Source: Actinophytocola algeriensis (GTDB lineage Bacteria; Actinomycetota; Actinomycetes; Mycobacteriales; Pseudonocardiaceae). From it: a stretch of 64,000 nucleotides of DNA. A program made the translations under genes and the position numbers. Below the pieces are notes generated by a model. It was not told where the DNA came from and did not search any database. It saw only the letters and a program-made list of their open reading frames with translations. Every line of letters starts with the position of its first letter. Position 1 is the stretch's first letter. Location: assembly GCF_014203735.1 (NCBI RefSeq), contig NZ_JACHJQ010000006.1, positions 753,698 to 817,697 of the forward strand. The letters run 5' to 3'. Shown piece by piece: positions 1 through 8,672 of the stretch.

Positions 1-600
1 TGCCTGCTCGACGAGGGGGTCGAGGAGGTCGTGTCGATCGGGCGCCGCGCGAGCGGGGTGACCGACCGCAAGTTCCGCGAGGTGCTCACGGACGACCTGT
101 TCGACCTGTCCCCGCTCGCGGCCGAGCTGGCCGGGGTGGACGCGTGCTTCTTCTGCCTCGGCGTGTCGTCGACGGGCATGAACGAGGACGACTACCGCGA
201 GGTCACCTACGACATCACCATGGCAGCCGCGGCCGCTGTCGCGGCGCAGAACCCGAAGGCGGTGTTCGTGTACGTGTCGGGAGCGGGTGCCGACGCCGAC
301 AGCCGCACCATGTGGGCGCGGGTGCGCGGCGAGACGGAGAACGCGCTGTTCGCGACGTCCCTCGACGCGTACGTGCTGCGGCCGGGCTTCATCCAGTCGC
401 GGCACGGCGCCCGGTCCAGGACGCTGCTGTACCGGGTGGCGTACCCGGTGTTCGCGCTGCTGTTCCCGCTGCTGCGGCGGGTGGCGCCGAAGTACGTGTC
501 GTCGACCGAGCAGATCGGGCTGGCCATGCTCGGCATCGCCCGCCACGGCGCGCCGGAACGCGTCCTGTACAGCGACGCGTTCAACGCCATCACCCCATAG
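1..600 (+). CDS. NAD(P)-binding epimerase/dehydratase-like protein (5' partial)
   Basis: The reading frame is open from base 1, so the N-terminal Rossmann motif lies outside the window; about 199 residues are visible. The segment with FFCLGVSSTG followed by VFVYVSGAGAD and a downstream VLRPGFI is typical of atypical short-chain dehydrogenases of the NAD(P)H-binding/HTATIP2-like group, which act on small metabolites in the cytosol. The substrate cannot be told. It ends tail to tail with the FUSC-family gene on the other strand, overlapping it by about 11 bases. Confidence 0.8.
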   Translation, partial: CLLDEGVEEVVSIGRRASGVTDRKFREVLTDDLFDLSPLAAELAGVDACFFCLGVSSTGMNEDDYREVTYDITMAAAAAVAAQNPKAVFVYVSGAGADADSRTMWARVRGETENALFATSLDAYVLRPGFIQSRHGARSRTLLYRVAYPVFALLFPLLRRVAPKYVSSTEQIGLAMLGIARHGAPERVLYSDAFNAITP

Positions 601-1699
601 CCGGCAGGAACCCGCGGGCCTGCTCGTGGCTGAGCCCGGTGGCCTGCAACAGGTCGACGGCGATCGACCGGAACTGCGCGGTGACGACGGTCGCGGAGAA
701 CCCGGTGTGCTCGATCCCGCCCGCGTCGATGATCGTCACCGCGGCCTTGACCCGTTCCCGCACGTCACCGAGGTCACCGTCGGTACCCAGCGCGTCGGCC
801 AACGCTGCGGCGGCCTCCGCGAGCCGCCGCAGCGCGACGGGCAACGTCTGGGGGAACGTCTCGTCGTCGGTGAGCGCCGTCCGCGTCCGCCGCAGGAGGA
901 CCCGGCTGTTGCGCAGGGCCAGGTCGACGGGTTCGGTGGCCCGCGTGTACCGCTCGATCATGGTGCGCTGCCGCCGGTGCAGTGGCGAGATGGCGGCGAT
1001 CTCCCGCGCGGCCCGCAACGCGTCACGGTAGTCGTCACCGGCCTTCTGGGTACGGGCGCGGCGCAGGGCCTCCTGCGCGACCTCCCGATCCCGGTGGTCG
1101 ATGGCGTCCGCGGTGGCGGTGAGCGCGGCGGCCAGCTCCCCGAGCAGCTCTTGGCCCCGCCGCCGCACGATCTCGGGTGGGTCACCGGGCAGGAGCGCGA
1201 TGGCCGCGAGCCCGAGCAACCCGCCGATCAACGCGTCGAGCATCCGGTCGAGCCCACCGGTGCCACCCGGCGGCAGCAACGTGGCGACCAGGATCGCGGA
1301 GGACGCGGCCTGCAACGTGACCAGCGTGCCCCCACCGAGCATGACGGAGATCATCATGGCCAGCCCGAGCACGAGCGCGAGTTGCCACCACCCGGCGCCG
1401 ATCGCCGAGATCAGCAGGTCCCCGACCCCGATCCCGACACTGACCCCGACGACGAGTTCGACCACCCGCCGCAACCGCTGCTGCCCGAACCCGACCCCGA
1501 TGCAGATGACCACGGCGATGGGCGCGAAGAACGGCCGCGCGTGCCCGAACACCTCGGTCGCGACGAGCCACGCGAGCGCGGCGGCGACCGAACACTGCAG
1601 GATGGGCAGCCCCATCAGCCGCAGCGCATGCCCACGCCGCCGAACCGTCGCCCACATCCGAGCCCTGCTCACCCGCACGGCGATCACGCTATTGGACAC
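590..1699 (-). CDS. FUSC/aromatic acid exporter-like membrane protein
   Basis: A membrane protein with a hydrophobic N-terminal half carrying about six predicted membrane segments (starting ILQCSVAAALAWLVATEVFG) and the characteristic run FFAPIAVVICIGVGFGQ, followed by a soluble helical C-terminal half. This is the layout of FUSC/ArAE proteins, thought to export aromatic acids or similar compounds. The frame is open further upstream to 1852, but that part is arginine/proline-rich and covers a dispersed repeat, so I place the start at the GTG at 1699 (alternatives 1687 and 1657). The substrate is unknown. Confidence 0.75.
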   Translation of the reverse strand: MSNSVIAVRVSRARMWATVRRRGHALRLMGLPILQCSVAAALAWLVATEVFGHARPFFAPIAVVICIGVGFGQQRLRRVVELVVGVSVGIGVGDLLISAIGAGWWQLALVLGLAMMISVMLGGGTLVTLQAASSAILVATLLPPGGTGGLDRMLDALIGGLLGLAAIALLPGDPPEIVRRRGQELLGELAAALTATADAIDHRDREVAQEALRRARTQKAGDDYRDALRAAREIAAISPLHRRQRTMIERYTRATEPVDLALRNSRVLLRRTRTALTDDETFPQTLPVALRRLAEAAAALADALGTDGDLGDVRERVKAAVTIIDAGGIEHTGFSATVVTAQFRSIAVDLLQATGLSHEQARGFLPAMG

Positions 1700-1810
1700 A
1701 CCGGCCAAACGCACACAACCGCGGTGCCGTACCCCGCCAAGGCGCCCTGACCAGCGCAAACGTGGCTCGCGCGGCCCAGCGCAGTAACGAAACCCCACCA
1801 TCCCGGCGGG

Positions 1811-1850
1811 AGGAGCCACCGGAGGCAGAGCCCGTCCGGCGAGGACGAAC
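1811..1850. repeat. Dispersed intergenic repeat, copy A
   Basis: This 40-base segment (starting aggagccaccggaggca) matches 39173-39213 with one indel and a handful of substitutions. Both copies lie outside genes. See the composite copy at 38942-39213. Confidence 0.6.
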
Positions 1851-1981
1851 ACCTCGTGGAGAAACCGGCCGGACCACGATCAGCTCGCGCGCGCGTTACC
1901 CAACCCCCACCCATCCCGGGGGCGTCCCGCCTTGCCATTCTATCGGCTGGTACCGACCTCCAGGCCGTTGTCGATCTTGCC

Positions 1982-2009
1982 TGTGGATAACTCGGGTGGC
2001 TGTGGACAA
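1982..2009 (+). promoter_or_regulatory. Pair of DnaA-box-like 9-mers
   Basis: TGTGGATAA at 1982-1990 and TGTGGACAA at 2001-2009 are reverse complements of TTATCCACA and TTGTCCACA, the classical and the high-GC actinobacterial DnaA boxes. They have the same orientation and are 19 bases apart. No dnaA, dnaN or AT-rich unwinding region is nearby, so this is not oriC; it may titrate DnaA or affect the downstream gene. Confidence 0.4.
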
Positions 2010-2198
2010 GTCCGCTCGGCGCACTGCTGCCCTTCAGATCAGTCCATTCAGGACGAGCGAGCGCGGTCGCCGCACAGGCTCCCGTAAGGCGCAACCGCCA
2101 CGCGCGGTGATCGGGAGGGGTTTCGGTTACCGCTCGTTCGGGTAGTACCTGGGTGGTTGCGGTCACGCAGCAGGATCGGTCACGAGAGGTCGCTCCCC

Positions 2199-2639
2199 AT
2201 GAACCAGCCAGTGGATCCGGACAGAACTCGCCTCGATCTGAATCCGGCCGACCCCCCGTCCGCGGTTGCCCAACCAGTCGCCGCGGAGGAGATCGCCGAT
2301 GCCGATCACTCGCGCCGGCGCACGGTCAACGTGGTGTGCACGATCATCAACGCCGTGTGCGCCATCTTCGCCGTCGTACTCGCTCTGCACATCATTCTCG
2401 TGATCGGCGAGGCCAACCAGGGCAACGGGTTCGCGGCGCTCATCAACGACTGGTCGAGCGCGGTGTCGCTCGGTCTGCGTGATCTGTTCGTGCCGGAGAA
2501 CCTGAAGGTGCGCACGTTCCTGAACGACGGCCTCGCCGCCATCGCGTGGCTCGTCATCGGCGGGCTGCTCACCTACCTGATCCGCAGGCTCGCACTGCCA
2601 GGGCCGCGGCGCGTGCAGCGGCGCTACCTCGTGCGCTGA
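2199..2639 (+). CDS. Small two-helix membrane protein, function unknown
   Basis: A 146-residue protein with a hydrophilic N-terminal 40 residues, a membrane helix (VVCTIINAVCAIFAVVLALH), a loop and a second helix (IAWLVIGGLLTYLI) with a basic tail. I chose the ATG at 2199, preceded by a gagagg-type ribosome site, over an in-frame upstream start at 2157. Similar proteins are common as hypotheticals in actinomycetes. Its 3' end overlaps udgX by 16 bases, tail to tail. Confidence 0.7.
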   Translation: MNQPVDPDRTRLDLNPADPPSAVAQPVAAEEIADADHSRRRTVNVVCTIINAVCAIFAVVLALHIILVIGEANQGNGFAALINDWSSAVSLGLRDLFVPENLKVRTFLNDGLAAIAWLVIGGLLTYLIRRLALPGPRRVQRRYLVR

Positions 2640-3256
2640 CGTCCGCTGAGGACGGAGGCGGCGGACCGGAGATCGGCCACCAGGTCCCGGTACGCCGCCT
2701 CGCGGTCGTCCGACCGCAGCACCGACGACGGGTGCACGGTCGCGACCGCGCGCTCGGCGCGGTCCGGCAGTTCGACGACCTTGCCGCGCTCCTGCGTGAC
2801 CTTGAACGTGGTGCCCAGCAACGACTGCGCCGCCGTCGCGCCGAGGAGCACCACCAGGTCCGGCCGCACCGTGTCCAGCTCGGCGATGAGCCACGGCCGG
2901 CACGCGACGACCTCGGTCCGCCCGGGCTTCTGGTGGATCCGCCGCTTGCCGCGCTCGGCGGGCTTGTACTTGAAGTGCTTGACCGCGTTGGTGACGTACA
3001 CCTGCGTCCGGTCGATGCCCGCTTCGACGAGCGCCTTGTCGAGCAGCTTCCCGGCGGGCCCCACGAACGGGTGCCCCTGACGGTCCTCCTGATCGCCCGG
3101 TACCTCGCCGACGACCAGCACGGCCGCGTCCGCGGGTCCTTCGCCGAACACCGCCTGCGTCGCGTTCTTGTACAGGTCGCAGCCCCGGCAGTCGTGCACG
3201 GCCTTCCGCAGCTGCTGGATGCCCGCCTTGTCCGGTACGTACTCCTCTGCGCCCAT
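2624..3256 (-). CDS. udgX: UdgX-type uracil-DNA glycosylase superfamily protein
   Basis: 210 residues, the normal UdgX length. It shows the family 4-like motif GEVPGDQEDRQG (residues ~50-61), the Fe-S cysteines in CRGC near the N-terminus and in VVACRPW, and above all the R-loop KRRIHQKP (~residues 107-114) whose His distinguishes UdgX. UdgX of Mycobacterium smegmatis binds uracil in DNA and becomes covalently linked through that His; its Fe-S cluster uses three Cys and one His, and three Cys are indeed all that is present here. The C-terminal VATVHPSS motif is intact. Confidence 0.93.
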   Translation of the reverse strand: MGAEEYVPDKAGIQQLRKAVHDCRGCDLYKNATQAVFGEGPADAAVLVVGEVPGDQEDRQGHPFVGPAGKLLDKALVEAGIDRTQVYVTNAVKHFKYKPAERGKRRIHQKPGRTEVVACRPWLIAELDTVRPDLVVLLGATAAQSLLGTTFKVTQERGKVVELPDRAERAVATVHPSSVLRSDDREAAYRDLVADLRSAASVLSGRQRTR

Positions 3257-3290
3257 GCCGACGGCTACCCGCGACGCGGCCGGCGAAAAC

Positions 3291-3653
3291 TCAGTGCGCG
3301 ACGATGGTGAGCACCAACGCGACCGCGGCGGGCAACGCCTGCACGACGATGATCCGCTTGTTCGCGGTGGCCGCGCCGTAGAGCCCGGCGATGATCACGC
3401 ATGCCAGGAAGAACACGGTCACCGGGAAGCCGACCGCGCCACCCGCGACGATGCCGAAGACCAGGCCCGCGGCCAGGAACCCGTTGTAGAGGCCCTGGTT
3501 CGCGGCGAGCACCGCGGTCTCCTCGGCGAACTCCGGCGTCGTGCCGAAGGCCTTGCGCACCCTCGGGGTGCGCCACAGGAACATCTCGAGCACGAGGATG
3601 TACACGTGGATCAGCGCCACGAGGGCGACAAAGATCTTGGCGACGACGTCCAT
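3291..3653 (-). CDS. DUF1304 family membrane protein
   Basis: 120 residues with four predicted membrane helices; the N-terminal stretch IHVYILVLEMFLW and central ANQGLYNGFLAAGL are hallmarks of DUF1304 integral membrane proteins, whose role is unknown. It follows the symporter gene and its small partner on the same strand with only 9 bases between it and the latter, so the three may be cotranscribed. Confidence 0.8.
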   Translation of the reverse strand: MDVVAKIFVALVALIHVYILVLEMFLWRTPRVRKAFGTTPEFAEETAVLAANQGLYNGFLAAGLVFGIVAGGAVGFPVTVFFLACVIIAGLYGAATANKRIIVVQALPAAVALVLTIVAH

Positions 3654-3662
3654 CGCCGAAGC

Positions 3663-3926
3663 CTAGTGTGGCGCGCTCGTGTCCTCCTCGTCGTGGTGCA
3701 CCGGGATGCGCAGCGGCCGCAGCCGCACCCACACCACGAACAGCAGCGTCACGACGATCAGCGCGAGCCCGGTCCACAGGTTGATGTTCACACCGGCCGA
3801 CTTGTCGATCTCGTCGGCGGAGGTGACGAACAGCCCGAGCACCGTCAGGACGATGCCGTAGACCCCGGTCAGCACGGCGATGATCAGCCGGATGTCGAAG
3901 GCGGACGTGCGTGTTTCCGTACTCAT
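3663..3926 (-). CDS. Small membrane protein beside the symporter
   Basis: 87 residues with two membrane helices (LIIAVLTGVYGIVLTVLGLFV and LWTGLALIVVTLLFVVWV) and a His/Asp/Glu-rich tail. It starts 10 bases after the symporter stop on the same strand. Small two-helix proteins often accompany SSS-family transporters in actinomycetes and may be accessory subunits; that is inference from position only. Confidence 0.7.
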   Translation of the reverse strand: MSTETRTSAFDIRLIIAVLTGVYGIVLTVLGLFVTSADEIDKSAGVNINLWTGLALIVVTLLFVVWVRLRPLRIPVHHDEEDTSAPH

Positions 3927-3936
3927 CGGCCCTCTC

Positions 3937-5634
3937 TCAGAAGATGAAGTTCAGCACGATCGTGATGACCAGGACGATGCCGGCGAGCAGGCCGGGTTTG
4001 CGGTACCAGCCGGCGTCCTCTCCGGTGGTTTCGTGCGTGCGCGTCTCCTTGGGTGTGAGCGAGTAGACGAGACCGGCCAGCTCCGACGCCGGCTTCGGTT
4101 GGGTCACCATCGTCACCGCGACGCTGACCGCGATGTCGACCACGAACGCGGCACCCGCACCGACGAACGCACCACCCTGGCCGGGCAGGTTCCAGACACC
4201 GCTCTCGGTCAGGATGAACACGGTGACCGCCGACAGTGTGCCCGCGACGAGACCGGTCCAGCCCGCTGTCGGTGTCATGCGCCGCCAGAACATACCCAGG
4301 ATGAACGTGGCGAACAGCGGCGCGTTGAAGAACGAGAACAGCTGTTGCAGGTAGTCCATCAGGTTCGCGTAGGAGGAGGCGATGAACGCGGTGCCGATGG
4401 CCAGCACGGTCGCGATCGCCGTCACCACCCGGCCGACCGTCAGGTAGTAGCCGTCCGGCCGGTCCTTGCGCAGGTAGGATTGCCAGATGTCGTAGGTGAA
4501 GACCGTGTTGAACGAGCTCAGGTTGGCCGCCATGCCCGCCATGAACGACGCGAGCAGACCCGCGATCGCGATGCCGAGCATGCCGTTGGGCAACAGGTCA
4601 CGCATGAGCAGCAGCAGCGCGTTGTTGAACGTGGCGCCGCTGGGTGCCTCGTCACCGGCCATGAGCGCTGCCTTGTTCTCGCCCTGCAGCTCGGTGACCG
4701 CGACACCGGCGATCATGCCGGGGATGATCACGATGAACGGGATCAGCAGCTTCGGGAACGCGCCGATGATCGGCGTGCGGCGGGCCGCGGACATGCTGCG
4801 GGCCGCCATCGCGCGCTGCACCTCGACGAAGTTCGTGGTCCAGTAACCGAAGGACAGGACGAACCCGAGACCGAACACGAGGCCGAGCACGGACAGGAAG
4901 TTGTCGGTGAAGCCGGTCAGCTGGTTACCCGGCCAGCTGTCGAGCTGCTCGGGCCCGCCCGGGCCCGCGGACACCTTGTCGACGAGCCCCTGCCAGCCAC
5001 CGACCTTGTACAGGCCGACGATCGTCAGCGGCAGCAGCGCCGCCACGATGACCACGAACTGCAGCACCTCGTTGTAGATCGCCGCGGAGAGCCCGCCAAG
5101 CGCGGTGTAGCTGAGCACGATCACCGCCGCGACGATCACCGAGACCCAGATCGGCCAGCCGAGCAACAGGTTCACGACGGAGGCGAGCAGGAAGAGGTTG
5201 GCGCCCGCGATCAGCACCTGCGCGACCGCGAAGCTGATGCCGTTCACGAGGTGCGCCGGTTTGCCGAAGCGGCGGAGCATGAACTCCGGGACGCTGCGCA
5301 CCTTCGAGCCGTAGTAGAACGGCATCATCACGATACCGAGGAACAGCATCGCCGGTACCGCGCCGATCCAGAAATAATGTGCCGTCGGCATGCCGTACTC
5401 GGCGCCGTTGGCGGACATGCCCATGACCTCGATCGCACCGAGGTTCGCCGAGATGAAGGCAAGTCCGGTGACCCACGCCGGCAACGACCGCCCGGAGAGG
5501 AAGAAGTCGATACTCGACGACACGTGTCGTCTGGCCATGTACCCGATACCGAGCACGAGCGCGAAGTAGACCGCCAGCAGGACGTAGTCGACCGCGTTGG
5601 CGTCCAGGCGCAGATCCGCCGCAACCACCTGCAA
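3937..5634 (-). CDS. Sodium/solute symporter (SSS family)
   Basis: 565 residues with about 14 membrane helices. After a short periplasmic N-terminus come YVLLAVYFALVLGIGYMARR, the SSS signature-like FISANLGAIEVMGMSANGAEYG (helix 2 region) and a conserved SVPEFMLRRFG loop. The resemblance is to the SGLT-like branch that takes up sugars or other polar solutes with Na+. Substrate not determinable. It heads a likely three-gene transcript with the two small membrane proteins downstream. Confidence 0.85.
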   Translation of the reverse strand: MQVVAADLRLDANAVDYVLLAVYFALVLGIGYMARRHVSSSIDFFLSGRSLPAWVTGLAFISANLGAIEVMGMSANGAEYGMPTAHYFWIGAVPAMLFLGIVMMPFYYGSKVRSVPEFMLRRFGKPAHLVNGISFAVAQVLIAGANLFLLASVVNLLLGWPIWVSVIVAAVIVLSYTALGGLSAAIYNEVLQFVVIVAALLPLTIVGLYKVGGWQGLVDKVSAGPGGPEQLDSWPGNQLTGFTDNFLSVLGLVFGLGFVLSFGYWTTNFVEVQRAMAARSMSAARRTPIIGAFPKLLIPFIVIIPGMIAGVAVTELQGENKAALMAGDEAPSGATFNNALLLLMRDLLPNGMLGIAIAGLLASFMAGMAANLSSFNTVFTYDIWQSYLRKDRPDGYYLTVGRVVTAIATVLAIGTAFIASSYANLMDYLQQLFSFFNAPLFATFILGMFWRRMTPTAGWTGLVAGTLSAVTVFILTESGVWNLPGQGGAFVGAGAAFVVDIAVSVAVTMVTQPKPASELAGLVYSLTPKETRTHETTGEDAGWYRKPGLLAGIVLVITIVLNFIF

Positions 5635-5702
5635 CTCCAGTCACCTCCCAGATTCGCTGTATAAAGCAAACACCACAAGTGATCTCCGCGCTTGACGAGC
5701 GA

Positions 5703-5721
5703 GTCGCCGTGATTCGGCGAC
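5703..5721. promoter_or_regulatory. Inverted repeat upstream of symporter gene
   Basis: GTCGCCG, a TGATT centre, then CGGCGAC: a perfect dyad about 70 bases before the symporter start, in promoter position. No cognate regulator is adjacent. Confidence 0.35.
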
Positions 5722-6099
5722 GATCGCGGGTCGGTTTGCGACCGTCCGGGCCGGGCGGGGCATGACCGGCGGGACTCGAACCGGAAAGCCGACCGGCTTG
5801 CACGGAATGGGCGAAATGAACGCCGTGGCACGGTCCGCCGGGCTCGAACTGGCACGGCGTGGTGCGGCTTGGCGCGGCACCGTTAGCGCCCTGGGCGGTC
5901 AGCAAGATCCGACCCGAGCACGACCCGGGCGAGCCCGACGGGATGGGAAATTCGGACGACCCACATGAGCGTCACTGCGCGGCCCGGTACGGCACGGCGC
6001 GGCCCGGCAGTCACAGTCCGGCAGTCCGGCGCGGTCTGCCCGGGCGCGGTCGGCTCCATGCATCCTGATCCGCGGGCCCGGTCCAGCCCATCCGGCGCC

Positions 6100-6118
6100 C
6101 CGGCCCCGGCGAGGCCGG
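6100..6118 (-). terminator. GC-rich hairpin after dinB
   Basis: CCGGCC and GGCCGG arms with a 7-base loop lie 19 bases past the dinB stop. There is no T-tract, so this is only a possible terminator. Confidence 0.3.
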
Positions 6119-6136
6119 ACCCGGTGCGGTGCGGGC

Positions 6137-7330
6137 TCAGTCGGGTAACAAGGGCACTGACAGGCCCGGGTCGCGGCCCAGTAGTACTGCTCGGGTTACC
6201 GCGGTTGTTCCGAAGCGGTCTCGTAGGTCGTCCAGGGCTGTGTCCAGTGCGCCTGGGGGGACCTCGTCGAAGGGGAGCATCAGTTGTAGTGCATCCTTGT
6301 CGTCCAGGTTGGTCAGTGAGATGCCCACCAGGGTGCAGCCCCGGTCGTAGATCGTTGGCATGGCGGTGCGTAGCAGGGTTCGTGCTGTTGCCAGCAGTAC
6401 TTCGGTGTCTGTGGTCGGGTGCACCAGCGTGTGGGAGCGGGTCGCTCTGGCGAAGTCGGCGAAACGCAGGCGTAGCACTACTGTTCGGCACGAGCGCTTT
6501 GCCTTGCGCATGCGTTTTGCCACTCGGTCGATCAGTTGTGCCAGTGTCGCTTCCAGGTCCTCTGCCGGCCTTGGTCTGCTGCCCAGCGCGCGTTGTGCTC
6601 CGATCGACCGTCGTCGTCTGCCTACTCGTACTGGGCGGGGATCCTGGTTGTGCGCCAGCGCGTGCAGGTGCCTGCCCGACGCCCTGCCCAGCATGGCGGT
6701 CAGTGTCGACTCGCTCAGCTTCGCGACCTGTCCGACCGTGGTGATGCCGCGGTCGCGCAGTTTCGCGGACGTCACCTTGCCGACGCCCCACAGCCGCTCG
6801 ACCGGCAGCGGGTGCAGGAACTCCAGTTCCCCGGCCGGCGGCACGACCAGCAGACCGTCCGGCTTCGCTACTGCGCTGGCGACCTTCGCCAGGAACTTCG
6901 TGCGTGCCACGCCGACGGTGATCGGGAGCCCCACCCGCTCCAGCACCGCCTTGCGCAACCGCTCGGCGATCACCTCCGGTGGGCCCGCGATCTTGCGCAG
7001 GCCGCCCACCTCCAGGAACGCCTCGTCGATCGACAGGCCTTCGACGAGCGGCGTGGTGTCCCGGAACACCTCGAACACGGCCTTGCTCGCCGCCGAGTAG
7101 GCCGACATCCTCGGCGGCACCACGATCGCGTGCGGGCACAGCCGTAACGCGCGGCCGCCGCCCATCGCGGTCCGCACCCCGAAGCGCTTCGCCTCGTAGC
7201 TCGCTGCCAGCACCACGCCACCGCCCACGATCACCGGGCGGCCGCGCAGCGCGGGGTTGTCCCGCTGTTCGACCGACGCGTAGAACGCGTCCAGGTCCGC
7301 GTGGAGGATCGTCGCCGCTGTCACGAACAT
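6137..7330 (-). CDS. dinB: DNA polymerase IV (Y family)
   Basis: 397 residues. N-terminal HADLDAFYASVEQ carries the first catalytic Asp; GLSIDEAFLEV carries the second Asp-Glu pair; the thumb GVGKVTSAKLRDRGI helix-hairpin-helix and the C-terminal little-finger domain (SIGAQRALG onward) follow. It performs error-prone translesion synthesis. The ATG at 7330 lies inside a perfect LexA box; GTG at 7324 is an alternative start and neither has a strong ribosome site, so a leaderless transcript is possible. The terminal QLMLPF may be the beta-clamp-binding motif. Confidence 0.93.
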   Translation of the reverse strand: MFVTAATILHADLDAFYASVEQRDNPALRGRPVIVGGGVVLAASYEAKRFGVRTAMGGGRALRLCPHAIVVPPRMSAYSAASKAVFEVFRDTTPLVEGLSIDEAFLEVGGLRKIAGPPEVIAERLRKAVLERVGLPITVGVARTKFLAKVASAVAKPDGLLVVPPAGELEFLHPLPVERLWGVGKVTSAKLRDRGITTVGQVAKLSESTLTAMLGRASGRHLHALAHNQDPRPVRVGRRRRSIGAQRALGSRPRPAEDLEATLAQLIDRVAKRMRKAKRSCRTVVLRLRFADFARATRSHTLVHPTTDTEVLLATARTLLRTAMPTIYDRGCTLVGISLTNLDDKDALQLMLPFDEVPPGALDTALDDLRDRFGTTAVTRAVLLGRDPGLSVPLLPD

Positions 7331-7337
7331 ATGTTCG
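7324..7337. promoter_or_regulatory. LexA (SOS) box over the dinB start
   Basis: CGAACATATGTTCG is a perfect palindrome matching the actinobacterial LexA consensus (GAAC-N4-GTTC). It overlaps the dinB start codon, so LexA would block transcription of dinB until DNA damage. Confidence 0.75.
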
Positions 7338-7482
7338 CATCGACCACCGACAAAAACACGTCCTCGGGGTCGAACGGCGGTGGCTCGATCGGCTGTGGGA
7401 CGACTCGGGGGTGGTGACGCGGTGAGGAAGATCGCCAGGTCGGGAGTGGGTTTTCGGGGCTTTGCACGGGTAAAGTCGAGCG

Positions 7483-8283
7483 GTGGACATCGATCCCCGG
7501 ACCAACGTTGTGGTGTTCCAATTGCGGAAGGGGCAGGAAAAGCACCTCGTCGGGCGGGTGCCCACGCTCGCCGAGGACGGGGTCCGGCAGGCCTGGGACG
7601 CCGTTGGGCAGGAACATCAGGCTCGCGCCCGGCACGTCGTGGGTCTGCACACCGAGTGGGAGCCCACCCCCGCCGACGCGGCGTTCATCGCCGCCACCTT
7701 TCCCGGGATCACCGCCACCCATCACTTCGTTCGGCCCGGGCCCGAGGGGTGGGATGACGCGCTCGCCGCCGCTCGGATCATCCTGCAAGCCGAGTTGCGG
7801 CCCGTGCTCTGGAGCGAGTCGTCTTCCTTGGCTGGTCAGCTCGTGGACATCCCGCACTGGCCCGTCGCGTCCGGACGACTGCATCTCGCGCTTGCCGTTG
7901 TCACGCCCTCCGGGACCTACCACGTGACCCACGAACAGCTTGGGGACGCCTCCTTCGACTCGCTCATGGCTGACGTCTGCCGGAATCTCGTCGGGGACCT
8001 TGCCATCGACAGCCGCCACGACGGGGTGCTGGTCGTGGACGGGCGGCTTGTTGCCGCCGTCGCTTGTCTGCCCGGGTTCTACCAGCGGGTTTCCGAGCAC
8101 CTCGGTGCCGAGCGGCTCGTCGTGGGGGTGCTCTCCGCTGATCTCGTCCACGTCGCCGCCGCTGATGGCGAGGCTGCGGACGTTGTCGCTAGAGCGGTCC
8201 GGGACGCTGAGACTCCCCCGGCCGAGGTCGTCCCCTGCCTCTTGTCGATCCTCGGGGACCGGATCGAGGTCGTCGGGTCGTGA
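7483..8283 (+). CDS. Conserved hypothetical protein
   Basis: 266 residues, GTG start. It is soluble, with no signal peptide, membrane helix or motif I recognise. The C-terminal part (VLSADLVHVAAADGEA and so on) looks like a small alpha/beta domain. It overlaps the next gene by four bases (GTGA), so the two are translationally coupled. Function unknown. Confidence 0.7.
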   Translation: MDIDPRTNVVVFQLRKGQEKHLVGRVPTLAEDGVRQAWDAVGQEHQARARHVVGLHTEWEPTPADAAFIAATFPGITATHHFVRPGPEGWDDALAAARIILQAELRPVLWSESSSLAGQLVDIPHWPVASGRLHLALAVVTPSGTYHVTHEQLGDASFDSLMADVCRNLVGDLAIDSRHDGVLVVDGRLVAAVACLPGFYQRVSEHLGAERLVVGVLSADLVHVAAADGEAADVVARAVRDAETPPAEVVPCLLSILGDRIEVVGS

Positions 8284-8669
8284 GCCGGCCAGGGCCGCTG
8301 CGGTGGGCGCTCTTCCAGTACGGCGTTCGGCTGCCTGATCGGCATCGGGACTGGGTGCTGCACGACGCCACCAGTCGCAGCTGGCTGGCCCGCGTTCTCA
8401 TCCGTACGCTCGTCCAGCTCGCGCCCGCCTTCGCCGTGGTGCTCGTCGTTCTCCTCCAGTTCGACGGTGGCTGGGCCATCGCTCTCGGGGCGCTGTTGCT
8501 CGGGGTTCTCGTCAGCCTGCGGCTCACCTTGGCCAACGCCGTCGAGAGCGTCGACGCGCGGCTCGTCCGGTACGGGTTCCCCGGCGGGCACGCGTCCGCG
8601 GTCCGGAAACGAGCCGATGCGGTCGCGCATGCCGAGGAGGAGAAGCGTTACCGGGACAGGTGGCAGTAA
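8280..8669 (+). CDS. DUF5313 family membrane protein
   Basis: 129 residues. The N-terminal RPGPLRWALFQYGVRLPDR and WVLHDAT are typical of DUF5313 actinobacterial proteins; two adjacent membrane helices follow (LAPAFAVVLVVLLQF; AIALGALLLGVLVSLRL) and the C-terminus is charged. GTG start overlaps the upstream stop. Role unknown. Confidence 0.75.
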   Translation: MSRPGPLRWALFQYGVRLPDRHRDWVLHDATSRSWLARVLIRTLVQLAPAFAVVLVVLLQFDGGWAIALGALLLGVLVSLRLTLANAVESVDARLVRYGFPGGHASAVRKRADAVAHAEEEKRYRDRWQ

Positions 8670-8672
8670 CGC

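Larger units (their letters stand above)
1700..2198. other. Intergenic region with repeat and DnaA-box-like sites
   Basis: About 500 bases between the divergent FUSC gene and the small membrane protein gene. Frames here have poor coding character. It holds a copy of a dispersed repeat (1811-1850) and two DnaA-box-like sequences (1982-2009). I see no RNA gene. Confidence 0.6.
5635..6136. other. Intergenic region between symporter and dinB
   Basis: About 500 bases without a convincing gene. It contains the symporter promoter, a perfect 7-bp dyad (5703-5721), strings of short GC-rich units (ggcacggcgcgg-type, roughly 5850-6030) and a GC-rich hairpin beyond the dinB stop (6100-6118). One TTCGAGT-containing stretch near 5775 resembles a tRNA T-loop but does not fold as a tRNA. 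Confidence 0.5.

Noticed and set aside
1982-2009. Chromosomal replication origin
   Set aside because: Only two boxes, no AT-rich region, no dnaA or dnaN.
1684-2166. Several ORFs of 100-160 codons between 1.7 and 2.17 kb
   Set aside because: They contradict each other by frame, have arginine/proline-rich sequence and cover a repeat and DnaA-box-like sites.
5760-5850. tRNA-like stretch (TTCGAGT on minus strand)
   Set aside because: Arms of the T-stem do not pair and no acceptor or anticodon stem can be built.
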